Shown here: positions 21,854 through 34,248 of the stretch, one piece after another
How positions within the stretch are numbered: the first letter of the stretch is position 1
How the letters are laid out: each line of letters begins with the position of its first letter
DNA from: Purpureocillium takamizusanense
Lineage: Eukaryota > Ascomycota > Sordariomycetes > Hypocreales > Ophiocordycipitaceae
Assembly (NCBI RefSeq): GCF_022605165.1
Contig: NC_063077.1
Coordinates: 62,001 to 126,000 of the forward strand
Length of the DNA: 64,000 bases
Reading direction: 5' to 3'
Program-made: the position numbers and the translations under genes
Notes under the pieces: model-generated
Seen by the model: only the letters and a program-made list of their open reading frames with translations
What the model was told of the DNA's origin: nothing
Database searches by the model: none

Positions 21854-23293
21854 TTACTCTCGCAGCACGCTCCTCAACCATTGAACCCCCTGCGATGCCC
21901 CAATAATCATCCCGGCAAGCGTTGAAGTCAGCCCTGTAAACACGACGACGCGGTCATATTTCCCAGCTCCGAATCGCTCCGGTGCCGTCGCGTCTGTCAT
22001 CAAGGCAGCGCTCAGCGGCCCGACCAGGACATTGCCAACTCCCTGCAGAAATATGAAGATGGCGAACATCACAAAGACCGTGCTAGGCTCGTTGCTCAGG
22101 GCCCGACCCATGGCGACACGTAGAGTACCGAAGCCGAAGCCGAAGAAGCCGTAGATGAGCGCGAACACGGCCAGAGGGGGCATGGACTTGGCCAGCCCCC
22201 ACGCCGTGAAGGAGACCGCCGCCGTCGCGACGCAGCACGACGTGGCTAAAGAGCTGGCGGAAAAGCTCTTATCCGACAGAAAGCCGAGCACAAACTGTCC
22301 GAGAACCTGCGCAATCGACAGCAGCGCCAAGAGTATCGCTCCCTCAAATGGGGACAGGCCCAGGGATGATGCATACGACGGCAAGAACACGACAGGAAAG
22401 AAGAATCCGAGTCCCTGGACCAGCACGGCGCACGCATATACCCAGAACATTGGTCTTTTCACAAACGTCCAATCCGTCCGCGGCAGGCTTGGGTGGCTAG
22501 CCATGGGCATGCGACCCTTGAAGAGCGGAAGCAGCGGCGCGGTAAGGATGGTCATGGCCACGGAGCTGGCCCGCAGTGTCGTGTGACGGCCGTACTTGGC
22601 AAGCAGAGCCTCCATGATGAACGGCATGACGGTGCCTGTCGCGCCAGACGCTGCAGACATGAGGCCGAATGCCATGCCTTTACGAGTGACCCACCACTCA
22701 TTCAGCATGCTGAAGATGGGAAACGCGAGTGTCAGAAATCCGAAACCGTATAGAAAGCCCTGCGTGCCAATCAATGCGTTGACGGACGAGGCGAAGGAGG
22801 CGGTCAGTAGGCCGAGAATGGTCAAGAACCACCCAACGCATATCTGAGGCTTCCGATACCGTGGGAAACGCGTTGCGACAAAGGCAGAAAGGGGACAACC
22901 AAGCGTTGTCAGGCCCTGTGCCAGTGTTCCAACCATGGGCACCTTGGAAATGTCATCGCGGAATTCTGGAAGCTTGCTGTAGTAGTTCTGAAAAACGCCA
23001 AAGCACATTGGGAAACCTATTCACAGTCAACATGACAAGACGCCCTTGCTTGTTTCACACTAGTAGGTCTCCGACGCACCCCAAAACAAGGCCTCGAAGA
23101 CAAAGGCCGCTATCAGGACAACCCAAGCATCTCGCCCACCATCGACCGGCCGAAACCGGTCTTGCACCGGGGCCTCCTCCGGGTTGTCATCGACATCGAG
23201 AGCGGTTTGGTCATCAGTGCCAGCAACATCGACGTGTAGACTCAACCGTTCATGTAACTCATACGTGCTCACAGACGCAGTTCTGGTAGCCAT
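21854..23293 (-). CDS. Major facilitator superfamily transporter, monocarboxylate-permease-like
   Basis: This is a 458-aa protein from two exons (23293-23080 and 23016-21854), with a 63-bp intron at phase 1. A hydrophilic N-terminus of about 45 residues is followed by GRDAWVVLIAAFVFEALFWG and, after the intron, FPMCFGVFQNYY. The YGVFQNYY-like element after helix 1 marks fungal proteins related to mammalian monocarboxylate transporters. About twelve hydrophobic segments follow. The substrate is unknown; fungal members are often orphan carriers near secondary-metabolite genes. It is convergent with nothing close by, and 0.9 kb separates it from the ABC pump promoter. Confidence 0.85.
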
Positions 23294-24905
23294 TTGTCCA
23301 AATTTTGTCGATTGAGGAATTAGAATGGAAGTGAACGGGACGTGCTGGGCAGAGCGTGCCAGCATGGAAACCTTTTTTTACACAACTTCCAGAAGCCCAA
23401 CCTTACCAGGCGACAAGAGAAGGGCGCACGATGCCACGTAGACAAACGCCGAGTCTAGCCGCACCGCTACAGATTTCTAGAGAGATCTCCTCCACGTCGT
23501 GATACTACGTAGCTCGCCTGACCTTTTGATCAACTCCGCACGAGCCGAGTGGTCGATTCGAGCGACGTGGCATCGGACTCTTGTCGCCCTGACAGTTCCA
23601 GGTGCCCCGGTCTCGGACATTCGGCGGCGACCTGATTTGGAAATCGTTATCACGGTGGAGTCTGATACGGCGTTGGGCCGATGTAGATCCACACTGGTAC
23701 AAAGCGCGCGATTGCCGATGGTAGGTGCCGCGAATCTGGTTGTACGTACTTTCGTACATGTTATTCTGATCGTATATATAACCTTCTGATAGCCCCTGCT
23801 TTCCAGGCAGATATCAAACCCTTATTATCCTCAACATGGCCGGATCACTTCATCTTCTATACATGATGTCGAATGATTCCGCCAAAGGCCGAGTCGCACC
23901 ATCTCATCTAAGTCCAAGAAGCTGCTGCTTACCCTACACCCTGGCATTTGCGAAGATCAGTGCAATCTGCGCGCACGAAGTGCATGCACAATTCAGCGCA
24001 ATAGAGGGACAAGACCTATTTCTGTGTTTAAAGTTAACGTTGCGACAGGGACGTCCTGAAAAGCGAAGACCGGGAGTGTCGGCTGCTGCCCTCGAGTCCG
24101 GTCGTTACAGCTTCGCTGGTTCCCCCGGCCACTCTTGGTCGAAAAGGGGGCTGCTGGTCATGGACTGCTGCTGCTGTCGACGTCAGGTTGGCACGACGAG
24201 CGCGGCGAGCCGGCGTCAGGAACGCTGTGACACATTGCCAGTGCGCTTCCCTTCCCCGCACCGCCGCTGTCTCCCACAGTGGCCCGTGTCATACGAACCA
24301 ACGCGTTGGGTCTCAAGTTCTTGGGTAGTACCCGATCAGCGCAGCATCGTCGTCGACCATGGCGTGGCAACAATCGCGTTAGTATGTATTAGCGTCAAGA
24401 GTGCAATACATGACGGAAATCAACTTGCGTGCTTCATAGACCGTCGCGTTGACCTATGGCTGCCAGCCAGATCGCCGAGAGTTGTTGGCCTGCTGGTCCG
24501 TAACCTTGCGTGAGCCAGGTCGGAGCGTGATCCCGACTTTGTGGTGCGTCCAGCCGCGTTGTTGGTTCCACAAGGCAGCGACATTCGACACCCTTTCGCG
24601 TTCGTGTCGGAGACCCTTTCCGGTGGATTCCCCCAGCCGTGCTGGATGTGACCAGACTGCATGCGGCCAATTGTCGCGTCCCGAATCAGCTCACACGGGG
24701 TTCGTCAGGGCGTTGCTGCGACGTGGCTTCGCAAGGCCAGGCACCGATCAATGTCTCCTTAAAATGACCCAGCTACCCGATCTTGTTGGTACTGCAGGTA
24801 CAAATCGTTCAAGAAGCGCCTCTCGTCCGTGAAGGCTCTCAAAGAAGATCGGCTCCTCCCTTTTCTGCGCTCGGTCCTGCCTCGAGTCGCCCCTCGATCA
24901 CAAAC
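23294..24905. other. Gene-poor region between two transporters
   Basis: About 1.6 kb. A 225-codon plus-strand frame from 23836 has a well-placed ATG and a TATATATAA upstream near 23775. Its protein has no domain, signal peptide or biased composition that I can recognise, so I do not call it a gene. The last part is the promoter of the permease. Confidence 0.4.
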
Positions 24906-26625
24906 ATGTTCACGAAACAAGACGAAGCCGGCGAACATGATTCGCCACCCATCCATGTTGAGCACCATGGCACCATGGGCGAGTCATCTGCCGTGGAAAT
25001 CGGGGACCAGACAGACGAGCTACATCGTGGGCTCAAGAGTCGCCACATCCAATTCATAGCACTGAGTATTTCCTCCTGGGCTGTTGCTGCTTCGCCATGC
25101 CACAACTGACATCAAATGTGCAGGCGGTGCGATCGGGACGGGCTTATTCATCGGTTCCGGATCGATCCTGGCCAGTACGGGCCCGGCGTCTCTTTTCCTC
25201 GCCTACATCTGCATGATTTTCGTGGTTTGGGTAATCATGGACTGTCTTGCCGAAATGGTCACATACTTGCCATTGCGTGGCGTCACGATCCCCTACCTGG
25301 TCGGCCGGTTCCTCGACCCGAGCGTGGCTTTTACAGCTGGCTGGAATTACTGGTTCGCCTACGCCATCTTGATTGGTGCCGAGGCCACCGCCGCCGGCAT
25401 CGTCGTCGAATACTGGAAGCCACCCGTGCACGTGGCGCTCTGGATCGCCATCATCCTTGCCGTGTTGCTCGTTCTCAACATCTTCTCCGTCAGCTACTAC
25501 GGCGAATCGGAGTTTTGGTTCTCCAGCATCAAGTTCATCACAATCATAGGACTCATCATCGTCGGCATTGTAATCTTCTTCGGTGGGGGCCCTGACCAGC
25601 ACGGAATATTGGGCTTCTCCAATTGGAAAGTTCCCGACGGTGCGTTCAAGGAGTTTGGCAAGAAGTCTGGCGTAGATGGAGACGCGGGACGATTCCTCGG
25701 TTTCTGGTATGCCTTTATTCAAGCGAGTTTTGCGTTTCTGCTTTCGGCCGAGCTCATCGCCATCGCCGCCGGGGAGACTGTTGCACCACGGCGAAACATT
25801 CCGAAAGCGGCTCGTCGCTTTGCCTGGCGGCTACTCATATTTTACGGATGCTCCTCCCTCATCGTGGGCATTCTTGTGCCGTCGACCGAGAAGGATCTCT
25901 TGGGGGCTTCGGACGCTGGCGCTTCTCCATTCGTCATCGGGATTCACAATGCGGGTATTCCGGTCCTGAACCACATCATCAACGCCGCCATCCTGACGTC
26001 AGCCTGGTCCGCAGGAAATTCGTTTCTATTTTCCGGTAGCCGTGTCTTGTACTCACTTGCCAAGGACGGCGATGCGCCTCGCATCTTCCAGACCACGAAC
26101 AAGAAAGGCGTTCCTTGGGTAGCTGTCGTCGCGACGTGGTCTATCGGCCTCCTGGCCTTCCTCAATGTGTCAAATTCTGGCGGTGTCGTTTTTGGTTGGC
26201 TGGTCAACATCATTATCGGGTGCGGTTTCATATCCTGGATCATCATCTGCATCACATATCTCCGGTTCAGAAGAGCAATGCAGTACCATGGTCTCCTGGA
26301 CACTCTTCCGTTCCGGTCCCGCCTTCAACCATACAAGACATGGGTCGTCCTCGTCACCGTCATCATTTTGACTCTTACCAAGGGGTTTGACATATTCCTC
26401 GCCGGGAATTGGGACGCAAAGTCCTTTGTGGCTGCGTACATCACCTTGCCATTGGTGCTGGCGATATATATTGGCCACAAGATCTGGTCCCGGACCCCGC
26501 TTTATATTCCCACAAAGGATATTGATGTTTTGACGGGAAAGAGGGAAATGGATGCGCTTGAAGCCAGGGAAGTGCCCAGGGTGCCAAAGAATTGGCTTGA
26601 GAAGATCTGGTACTGGGTTGCCTGA
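24906..26625 (+). CDS. Amino-acid permease (APC superfamily, YAT family)
   Basis: This is a 553-aa permease from exons 24906-25065 and 25124-26625, with a 58-bp GT-AG intron at phase 1. A cytosolic N-terminus of about 45 residues (HRGLKSRHIQFIALS) leads into GAIGTGLFIGSGS, the helix-1 signature of fungal amino-acid permeases. The second family hallmark, around FTAGWNYWFAYAILIGAEATA, follows. About twelve helices are visible. The ending EVPRVPKNWLEKIWYWVA is typical of the family. It should import amino acids at the plasma membrane by proton symport; specificity cannot be read from sequence. There is no evident link to the ETP cluster. Confidence 0.92.
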
Positions 26626-27076
26626 GTTGGCCGTCAACGTTGTTACCAGGCGCAAGGTGTTGTGCCGCAACAGTTGGCATTGTGGCTCGTTTAAGTAGAA
26701 GGCAGCTTCGATGTATTTGCAACCATGTACAAAGTGTTTCAGAATGCTACATCAGTCAGCCGAAAGCCGCCTAATGTCATATTTTCGGGCTTTGACTAAA
26801 CCGAAACGTTCAAGTCTTATCACAGAGTATTCGTGAGTCAACGGTGGTTGTTCAAGAGTCGTATTGCAGCTGCGGCATGGTCTAGCATACCATAGGTGAT
26901 CATGATTCCAGTAGGATACTATATACTTTGTGCTTTCAACTACGCTGTGTCAATATCTTCAAGAAAGAGAAGTGAAGTGCCTCCACAAACGTTGCCAACC
27001 GGGTCCAATAAAAACGTAACGTGGATCCCGGGCTCTCCACCAGTATGGAAGTCCGCTATGGGTTCCTTCAAGAAGT
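26626..27076. other. Convergent 3' intergenic region
   Basis: The 451 bp between two convergent genes hold their 3' ends and nothing else I can support. Confidence 0.45.
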
Positions 27077-28190
27077 TCACGCCCAACTATCAATGGCTTT
27101 ATACGTCTTGTGATTGACATCGACGGCGCGTCTCGCAATGAAGCTGCGCTTCGTGACCGTCTTCGACTTGTTGTTGATATCGATGCACCCGGGGACGTTT
27201 TCGGTGGAGCACAACGGGCTCAGCGTCTTGGTGCCCATATCGCAGAACTTGCCGTCGGATCCAACAAAGTCGGGACCGTAAGATGTGGTGGATGTGCATA
27301 ACTCCTCGGCGGTGTGTTGGGTGATGTTTGACATGACCAGTTTCTGCTCCATCCAAGGAAGGCGTGCGCGGCGTTCAACTCGCTTTTGGGGTCGCTCTGG
27401 TCAGAATTGTTAGCAAGAAGTCATCATGTGTATCATCGGCCTGATGGTGGACTTGACATACTGCTGATTGGCCCACTGTCTGGACCGAAAAGTGAGCGGT
27501 CGCACGCCTTGGAGTTGTCGATCGTCTTCACAGCGTCCTCGCCGTATCCACTGACGCTGAACTTGAGGGCGGCCCTGGGGATTTTGTTGTTGTGGTCCTT
27601 GTCTAGCCAGGTGCATCTCGGGATGAATGGTTTGCTCAGGTCCTTGTCGACGAACCCTGCCTTCTCCTTTGACGGATACCAAGGCTGGCCACAGTAATAC
27701 CCGACGTCGCCCGTCCAGGCTCCGCCGGGGGTTCCGTCGAACTGAGAGACCGAGACCCAGGCGATGCATACTCCATCTGTCGAGGCGGCGACGCCGACAT
27801 ATTCAGCCCGCGTGCCGCCAGAGACAGAGTCGATGACGAAGTCATCTATATCGCCAGAGCCGATATGTTTCCCGTCGGCCCAACCTAGGTAGCAGTTCTC
27901 TGAGTCCCAGGCATAGATTGAGTTGAATCCGCCGTCCTAATAAAACACGTTAGACACGTGTCACACACCACAAAGATATCGAGGACATCTAAACTCACAA
28001 GTTCGGCGTCGTCGCCGCCAGAAGTGCCAACCTTCACCCGTACGGTCGGTCCTCGAACTTTTTTCTCGTCGGGCATGTTGGCCAATCCAAAGTTGACAAT
28101 ACCCAACATTGAACCCACAAAGCCAACGGTCTTGAGGAAACCTTCTAGGGGAGACGTGGCCCGAATCTCCAGCGTGTCCTCTGTTGCCAT
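27077..28190 (-). CDS. Conserved-looking hypothetical protein, 328 aa
   Basis: Three exons (28190-27999, 27936-27462, 27396-27077) join in phase with short GT-AG introns. I do not recognise a named domain. The first ~60 residues hold a weakly hydrophobic stretch (FLKTVGFVGSMLGIVNFGLA). A beta-rich, aspartate- and tryptophan-rich middle follows (GGFNSIYAWDSENCYLGWAD, GGAWTGDVGYYCGQPWYPS), then a basic segment (KRPQKRVERRARLPWMEQKL) and a cysteine-bearing tail (ELCTSTTSYGPDFVG, CDMGTKTLSPLCS, VPGCID). It ends in another basic patch (VTKRSFIARRAVD). No classical signal peptide is present. The basic KR/RR clusters could be processing sites if the protein enters the secretory pathway; that is speculation. 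Confidence 0.7.
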
Positions 28191-30049
28191 GGTGGTGTAT
28201 CAGAGACTTTCGGTTTCAAAATGGCTTTATGACTCTTGCCCAGATATGTATGGGTGGAGGGATAATGCAGAAGGTCTGCTGAGACTAGTGCGGTCGGGAT
28301 AGAGTCGCCTTTATATGAAAAGCTACTGCAGGCGGGCGGCCCGCTTGCGAAAGAAGGGGCTTCCGGCAGGACCAAGCTGCCGCTCACGGTTACGTATCAG
28401 GGCCTCCAGTATTGTACACAAGCATTCACCAACACTGCGTGCTCCAGTCTCGCGCTGGGCCCTCGTAACGCGTGAGTGTTCTGGTTCGTCGTGCTGGGTC
28501 TGTCCCGCTGGGCTGGGACTCTGCACCAACGCGTGCTACCAGATGCGGAGCCGCAGCAACATGGATCGTCGCGTTGGTAGTCATTCAATCAAGGCGCGTG
28601 GACTTCATCAGCTGCCAACGGGGCGGATCCGAAAGATCGTGGGGATCTTATTGATGGCGCTGTAGAAGGGCATTGTACGTGATGGGCACCTGGTGCTATC
28701 GTGCATGACTCTTATCCCGTGATGCGCATCTTGAAACACGACGCAGTGGCCAGAGCTCGCCCCGTTCTCCATATGATATACATCAGTACAGTATTATGCT
28801 CACTGTGCCCTACTGCGGTTGCCGGCGAGTGTCGAACACTGTACTGCTGTGTGAGTGCATTCTCACTTGGAGCCATCGTCTCTTCTAACTACCAAGTTAA
28901 CAATGGCACACACCATCAAATACAGTACAGTAGGGCGTCTACGCACAAAACAAACCTCGACTCTTCGCTCGCTACTTGGAAACCTGCCCCGGCTGGTGTC
29001 CTTCCCCACGCGAGCGAGGGCCGCATTCTTCGGCCCGCCAGCGCGTGGGATTCGCGTGGAGGCCATCACTCGCGGTCTATCGTGCAGCTCCCCCCACATC
29101 AAGGCACAGACGCATCTGGGATGAAGCTTTGGCCGTCAGCGAGCCCCTGCCGTAGGCTGTGTGCCGCCGCGGCTATCGTCGTTCGTTGGCGCGCATCGTC
29201 GTCGAGGGATTTTGCTATTTTTTGCCTTCGTATTCCGCCACTTACACTCGGGCCTCGTGAAGAGGGGCCAATCAGTTCCCAGCATAGACGCCATATCTCA
29301 AGTTCCAACGACAACTCTCCCATGGCCGCCTCCAACGGGTGGGGACGGACCAGGTACTACGATGCTGTAATTGCAGGATAATTCACACAACTAACTAGCT
29401 TGTGCCCACATCTGTGGGATGGCATGGGACCGTTCCCCAGCTCCAGTCCCCAGCAAACAACTACGATTTACCCACGGGGCGCACGTGGCATTGTGCGCGT
29501 TGTCCATCGCCACCTAGTAGTAGTATGTGCCAATCTATGGGGACATCAACACTTCATGTTCATACGGGCCCATATCCGGGCCCTCGGGTGCTGCTTGCCG
29601 GCATCACCAGTGCGCGTGGCGGGGGACTTATGTCGTTGGCGATCCACTCGACAAGCACACGCTCAACTCGAGCAGTCTGCGGGGTCATCCAGCTTTGGCC
29701 GCCATGCGATCGTTTAGCTGAGAATATTGCGCGGGGGTGGAGGCTGGCGACAATTTGCCATCATGTGCACGACGTAATGGCTATGTAGAATGACATGAGG
29801 GTCCGTCTGTTCGCACCAACAGCTCAAGGTGCTAGTCGATGTGGTCGCGGCCCAGCAGATCGAGGATGCAATCGCGCGCTCCATGTGCAAAAGTGGATGG
29901 GTTTCAGGGCCAGTTTTCCGTAATAAATGCCGTGTACGCACTTGGAGGGACCAGTAATAAACTGCAACTAGGCCCCCCTTTCTTTCCTCCCGGCTTCCCT
30001 CCCTGCTTGGCGAATACAGCAGTATCATATTTCAAGGCAAATTCGAAAA
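28191..30049. other. Gene-poor region
   Basis: About 1.9 kb. A 226-codon frame from 28701 begins with a non-ATG codon and encodes nothing recognisable. Other frames are short. The right end is the promoter of the small secreted protein at 30050. Confidence 0.4.
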
Positions 30050-30515
30050 ATGAAGCTCCAACTGATGATCCTCTCCTTGGGCGCCGCAGTCGCGCTTGCG
30101 GCCCCAGCCTTCGATGACCAGCCAACCAACGATGTGCCACACTGCATAGACGGCAGCATCCCGGACCTCAAGATAAGCGAGTTTAAATCGAGTATGCCGC
30201 CCTGGAACTCTTCACCGATCCCAGTGGGCGTCGAAAAGAGATACTAACTAGTGAACTTTGATAGGTGAATCGTGCCGTCAAAAGTGCTTCGGGAGAGAGA
30301 AGACATCTGGAAAGGGCAAATATGGAATCTGCGCTGGCTATTGCGTGCAGCCTGCCGGCGGCGCATATTCAATTTATAGATGCGACGGTAGGTTCAAATC
30401 CGCGAAATCTATCCCCCCTTCCCAAGCGAGGCCCCTTGCCTCCATTTTCCCTCGTGGAGCAACTGCTGATATCACGCAATATATAGGCACAAGACCTTCT
30501 AAGAATTATGGATGA
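30050..30515 (+). CDS. Small secreted cysteine-rich protein, 97 aa, unknown function
   Basis: Exons 30050-30191, 30265-30387 and 30487-30515 join in phase through introns of 73 and 99 bp (GT-AG, with an ACTAAC branch site in the first). The N-terminus MKLQLMILSLGAAVALAAPA is a clear signal peptide with an Ala-x-Ala-like cleavage region. The mature part is basic and has six cysteines: HC, SCRQKC, GICAGYC and YRC. The order C - CxxxC - CxxxC - C is close to, but not the same as, the defensin CS-alpha-beta pattern. The second intron is 99 bp and open in frame, so retention would yield a longer, still-translatable form ending with the same residues. No family is recognised. It could be a secreted effector or antimicrobial peptide; the sequence does not decide. 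Confidence 0.65.
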
Positions 30516-30940
30516 GCAAAGCGTCGCGCCACTTCAACTTCTATGTATACACTTTTGGTGGGAAGATTTCAGTGATTGACTTGGTATTACTTAGTTGTCT
30601 TAGTCAATAGCATTCCATGTACATGTCCCATTGATGCGTGTTTCGAAAGAAGCCTGTGTGAATAACTCAATGCATAGAGCAGAGAATCCAGTGATCCATG
30701 TCATAACACTTAAAGCAAGCCCATAAAAGACTCAAAGCAAGGGGTACACGGCAATTGCCATCAAAGGCTCCCAGCCCAATATTGTCGAACATGATTACAT
30801 GTGCGGTATCGCCGCAGATTATTCCTTTGCTAGGCAACGTTGAAGACATCCATAGTAGCCACACGTCTCTCCGTATGAACAAACAAGCAGCTCAGTGACC
30901 AGAATAGCTCCTCAAAATGCCGCTTGGTGGCTGGCTAGCC
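30516..30940. other. Convergent 3' intergenic region
   Basis: The 425 bp between convergent genes show no feature I can support. Confidence 0.45.
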
Positions 30941-33439
30941 TCAGCTAGAGTCTGGCAAATACTCAACATCAAGTTGGTCCGCCAACTCCATTAGCTCCTG
31001 CGGGAGCAGCCCAGCCACCCCGTCCGTCACAAAGACATCCCAGAACGGGTTATTAAGTATGTCGTCTGAGAGCGCGCAATCTACATCAGCCGGCAGGGAC
31101 TGGTCGTCGCCCGACGTGGATGGTGGTGGCGGGTCGCATTTGCCTGGGGTGATGAGTGCCGCCATGACGTATTCGAGCTGACTGAGTTCCGCTTTCCGTA
31201 AAGGAGCTACAAGGCTGCCATCGGCAATCATCTTGTCGAGCACGTGCTGGATGTTGCCGCACCACGCATCGTCCTGAAGAAGCGAGGGGCTTATGACGCG
31301 CAGCAGATAGAGCACAAAGGCCGACGAAAATGCGGCCTCGAGTTGGAACGGCAAGAAGGAATCTAGGTTTTTTTTGTTCAGCATCAGATCATAGCAGACG
31401 GGCTCCCGTGTTGCGGTCATCCGTACCTAGCAAGTCTTCATCGGCCAGCGCATGAAGCATCTTCAGTTCAGTCTGCGCCGAGTCGACACACGACTGCAGC
31501 AGCGAGCGTACTGGAGGCGTCAAAGAAATCGTCTCCGACGTCTGAGTGTGTGAGGTTTCGACGTGCATCTGTAATGCGCACATGACCAAAGGCCGCGTGG
31601 TGAGGACAACGCACTGTATTGACTCAGTTCGCCGCCGCTGAAAGGAGAATGCAGTGCGTCCAAACAAAGAACACCTACATGATGATAGCATATCATTAAT
31701 CTCTGTGCCATTCGAGATGCACGGCTCACAGACCCTTGAAAATGCGTCCTGAAAAAGTCCTTTAGGTCCTGGGAGAGTCGAGCCAGGTCTCGGAGTATAG
31801 ACTGCGTATTCGGGATCAGGGAGCCGTCCGATGCTCCTCCCGATCCATACACCGCTGTTGCTACATTAGTCCCATCACGATCATCGGTGTCAAACGGAAG
31901 CTTAGACCTACTTGTGAATATCCTAGCCGTTAGTCCAGAGAGCTGCACGTGTAATGTCATGTTCATGGCGTCTATGGAGCTGTGGAGCTGCGATGGCAAC
32001 TTCGCGGTGATGTCGTCATCCGGTAGCGAATTCGGCACGCCCATCAGTGCTCCAAACTCTCGCTCTAAAATGTACACGACCCAGAACACGGTGTTGCACC
32101 GCCTCGAGTAGTCCATGCCTACAATATGCTCGGGCATGTGCCTGTGTATACCCTCAACCAGGCAGACCCGCAAAGCCTGGCCAATCTGTAGTGGTGGGAA
32201 CAAAGGTCAGCTAGACTGGCTGGCTCGTCCTTGACAGATTTGCTTGACGTGCGGCTTACATGATGAAAGGCAGCCACTCTCATATCCACACTCTGAAAGT
32301 ACAGAGCTGCCAGTACCAGACTCTGAATGGCTTGTATCGGGTCCGCACTGAGTCCGGACTGGTCCGGCAGAAGAGACATGGCCGCCAGGGCATAGTCATA
32401 CCCCGGCGGGCCACGGCTGCGACTACGGACTAGGAACGCCTTCCCATACGCCAATATGAGTAGGAACTGGGCATACCAAGACCTCGAAGAGCGTGCTTTC
32501 GCCGCGGGGTTTTCGTACAGGCTGTGGATGTCTTGAATGAATGTACTCTCATCAATCAATAGGAAGAGAACCCCAAGATAGAACTTGGCCGTGTTGAACA
32601 ACAGCAGCGCGTAGTCCAGCGGGGGCAAGTTGCTAACATCCGGGGTCTCACTGGGGCCGAGGGGGCTCCATTGCAACTGGAATGCCCCTCTGTCTGGCCC
32701 GTGCCACGGGTCAGGCGCCGCGTCGGGTATACGCTTCCCCAACATGGCGAAGACTCGCCGGCAGAAGGACCATGACGATGTCGGTCCCATAAACCCTGTA
32801 TGTACACATCTTAGCGTTAACGAGATGATGTCTCTATGTTTCATATCGAGGCACGTGGGCTCAACGGACAATACTTCCCGAATGCCGGGGCAAAGGTGTG
32901 ATCATTGTCTCCCAAGGGGTTTTGTTGGAACACCATTGTAGTGGCTGATCCGATGGTCTCGGCGAGGGTCCCGTCGTCCGATCGCACATCAGGCAGGTCT
33001 TTTTGTTTCAATCTGGAGGGCGACAGCAGCTGCCCACGATCCTGTTCTGTGGGGACGGTTACGACATGGAGTTGATGGTCGTCTTCCAACGCCGCCACCT
33101 CCATCGCATCTTCGGGATCACGACCATGTTCGGTGTCCGGTCGCTCGACTTGCGCCTCCGTCGGATGACGCTCGTCTGCGCTAAGAACAGGTGTCCGCGG
33201 AAGCTCGCTTCGAGTGAGGAGTTGTTGGAGATAGCTGTTCATGATGAGACGGTCATTATTGTAAGTTCTGTTACGGTCGGTTGGCCTAGCGCGCGCGCGC
33301 CGTACCTCTTGGGAATCGATATCCGCTCCTCTTCGACCACGAATTTGCACCGCTCCTTCTTTCGGTCGCAGCGGGTACACGGCTGGGATCCGGAACATTT
33401 GACTTTGTGCAGGCGACATCGTTCGCATCTATCTGCCAT
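30941..33439 (-). CDS. Zn2Cys6 transcription factor with fungal-specific regulatory domain
   Basis: This is a protein of about 719 aa from six exons: 33439-33306, 33234-32875, about 32809-32260, 32185-31679, 31613-31427 and 31362-30941. The acceptor of exon 3 is uncertain, because AG at 32810 and AG at 32796 compete. The DNA-binding knuckle is complete: CERCRLHKVKC then CTRCDRKKERC, spacing C-x2-C-x6-C-x5-C-x2-C-x6-C, residues 5-31. A linker and coiled-coil start (SYLQQLLTRSE) follow. The middle homology region includes GPTSSWSFCRRVFAML, FQSVDMRVAAFHH, IGQALRVCLVEGIHRH and CNTVFWVVYILEREFGALMG, as in fungal-specific regulators. The target is unknown. It lies about 20 kb from the ETP genes, so it is not an obvious GliZ equivalent. 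Confidence 0.88.
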
Positions 33440-34248
33440 CAGCTAGTCAGTCGTGTCAAGGAGGATGCGCGCAGACTCATACGCCTTGGAACACTTCTTG
33501 ATGACTCGGTTCGGTCGATTGCGACCCGGCGAGCGCATGCCAGGGCTGTTCGCCAAGCTCATTGGGAGACCTAGACAGACAGTCAGACAACAGACATGCA
33601 GTGACACTGATCTGATCTGGTGTTTGGTGTCTCTTCCCCCTCCCGGCGAAACGAAGCCAAACGGCTTTATGGGGTCATGGATGTCTTCCCCCACATGGTC
33701 ACAGCGTCAATACCGAGTCCCCCCTCTCCCCCTTCTAGTATTACCACACAAGCCTGTCACGCGACTTGGTCTAACCTCTGTTGGCTGCCTATCAACGTTG
33801 ACTAATAAGTCCGTTTAGACGATGCGGATTGGGCAATTTCAATTCAGAAGAGAAGACGGTGACGACTTGTTAGTGGTTCATCAGAGCAACTGATGAGCTC
33901 TGTAGGCGCCAGAGAAGTTGAGGTCGTGTGTAGATGTCTCAGATGCAGCCTCCTGTGCTGCGCTGTGCTGCGCCGCTGGCAGCCAGCACGAGGCAGCAGC
34001 AACAGGATACCTATTGGGTTCACTGGCAGGGTGTCACACAAGATGCGGAACGCAAAATAATGGCGAATCGGTAAGATGCCGATATGTAATGCTAGCTTGT
34101 TGGACCTGTGAAGATTCCCAAGGTGTGCGCCCTGCGTAGATCCACATCGCGCTGGGCATCCTCTTCACCCGAACACCCACTCATTCGTTCAAGCTGGTGT
34201 TGTCGGGGCTCATCGCCTGTGCTCCAAACCTCATGACCTCGTCATCAC
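33440..34248. other. Intergenic region
   Basis: About 0.8 kb between the regulator's promoter and the RidA 3' end. No coding signal is seen. A short GCTGTGCTGC-type direct repeat occurs near 33958-33975. Confidence 0.4.

Noticed and set aside
23836..24513. 225-codon open frame with a TATA-like sequence and good start context
   Set aside because: The translation has no recognisable domain, signal peptide or conserved-looking composition; kept only as a note in the intergenic entry.
28701..29381. 226-codon open frame
   Set aside because: It starts at a non-ATG codon and the protein resembles nothing; likely chance.
30941..33439. Zn2Cys6 factor as the ETP cluster regulator
   Set aside because: It is about 20 kb from the cluster with several unrelated genes between; no sequence evidence ties it to GliZ.
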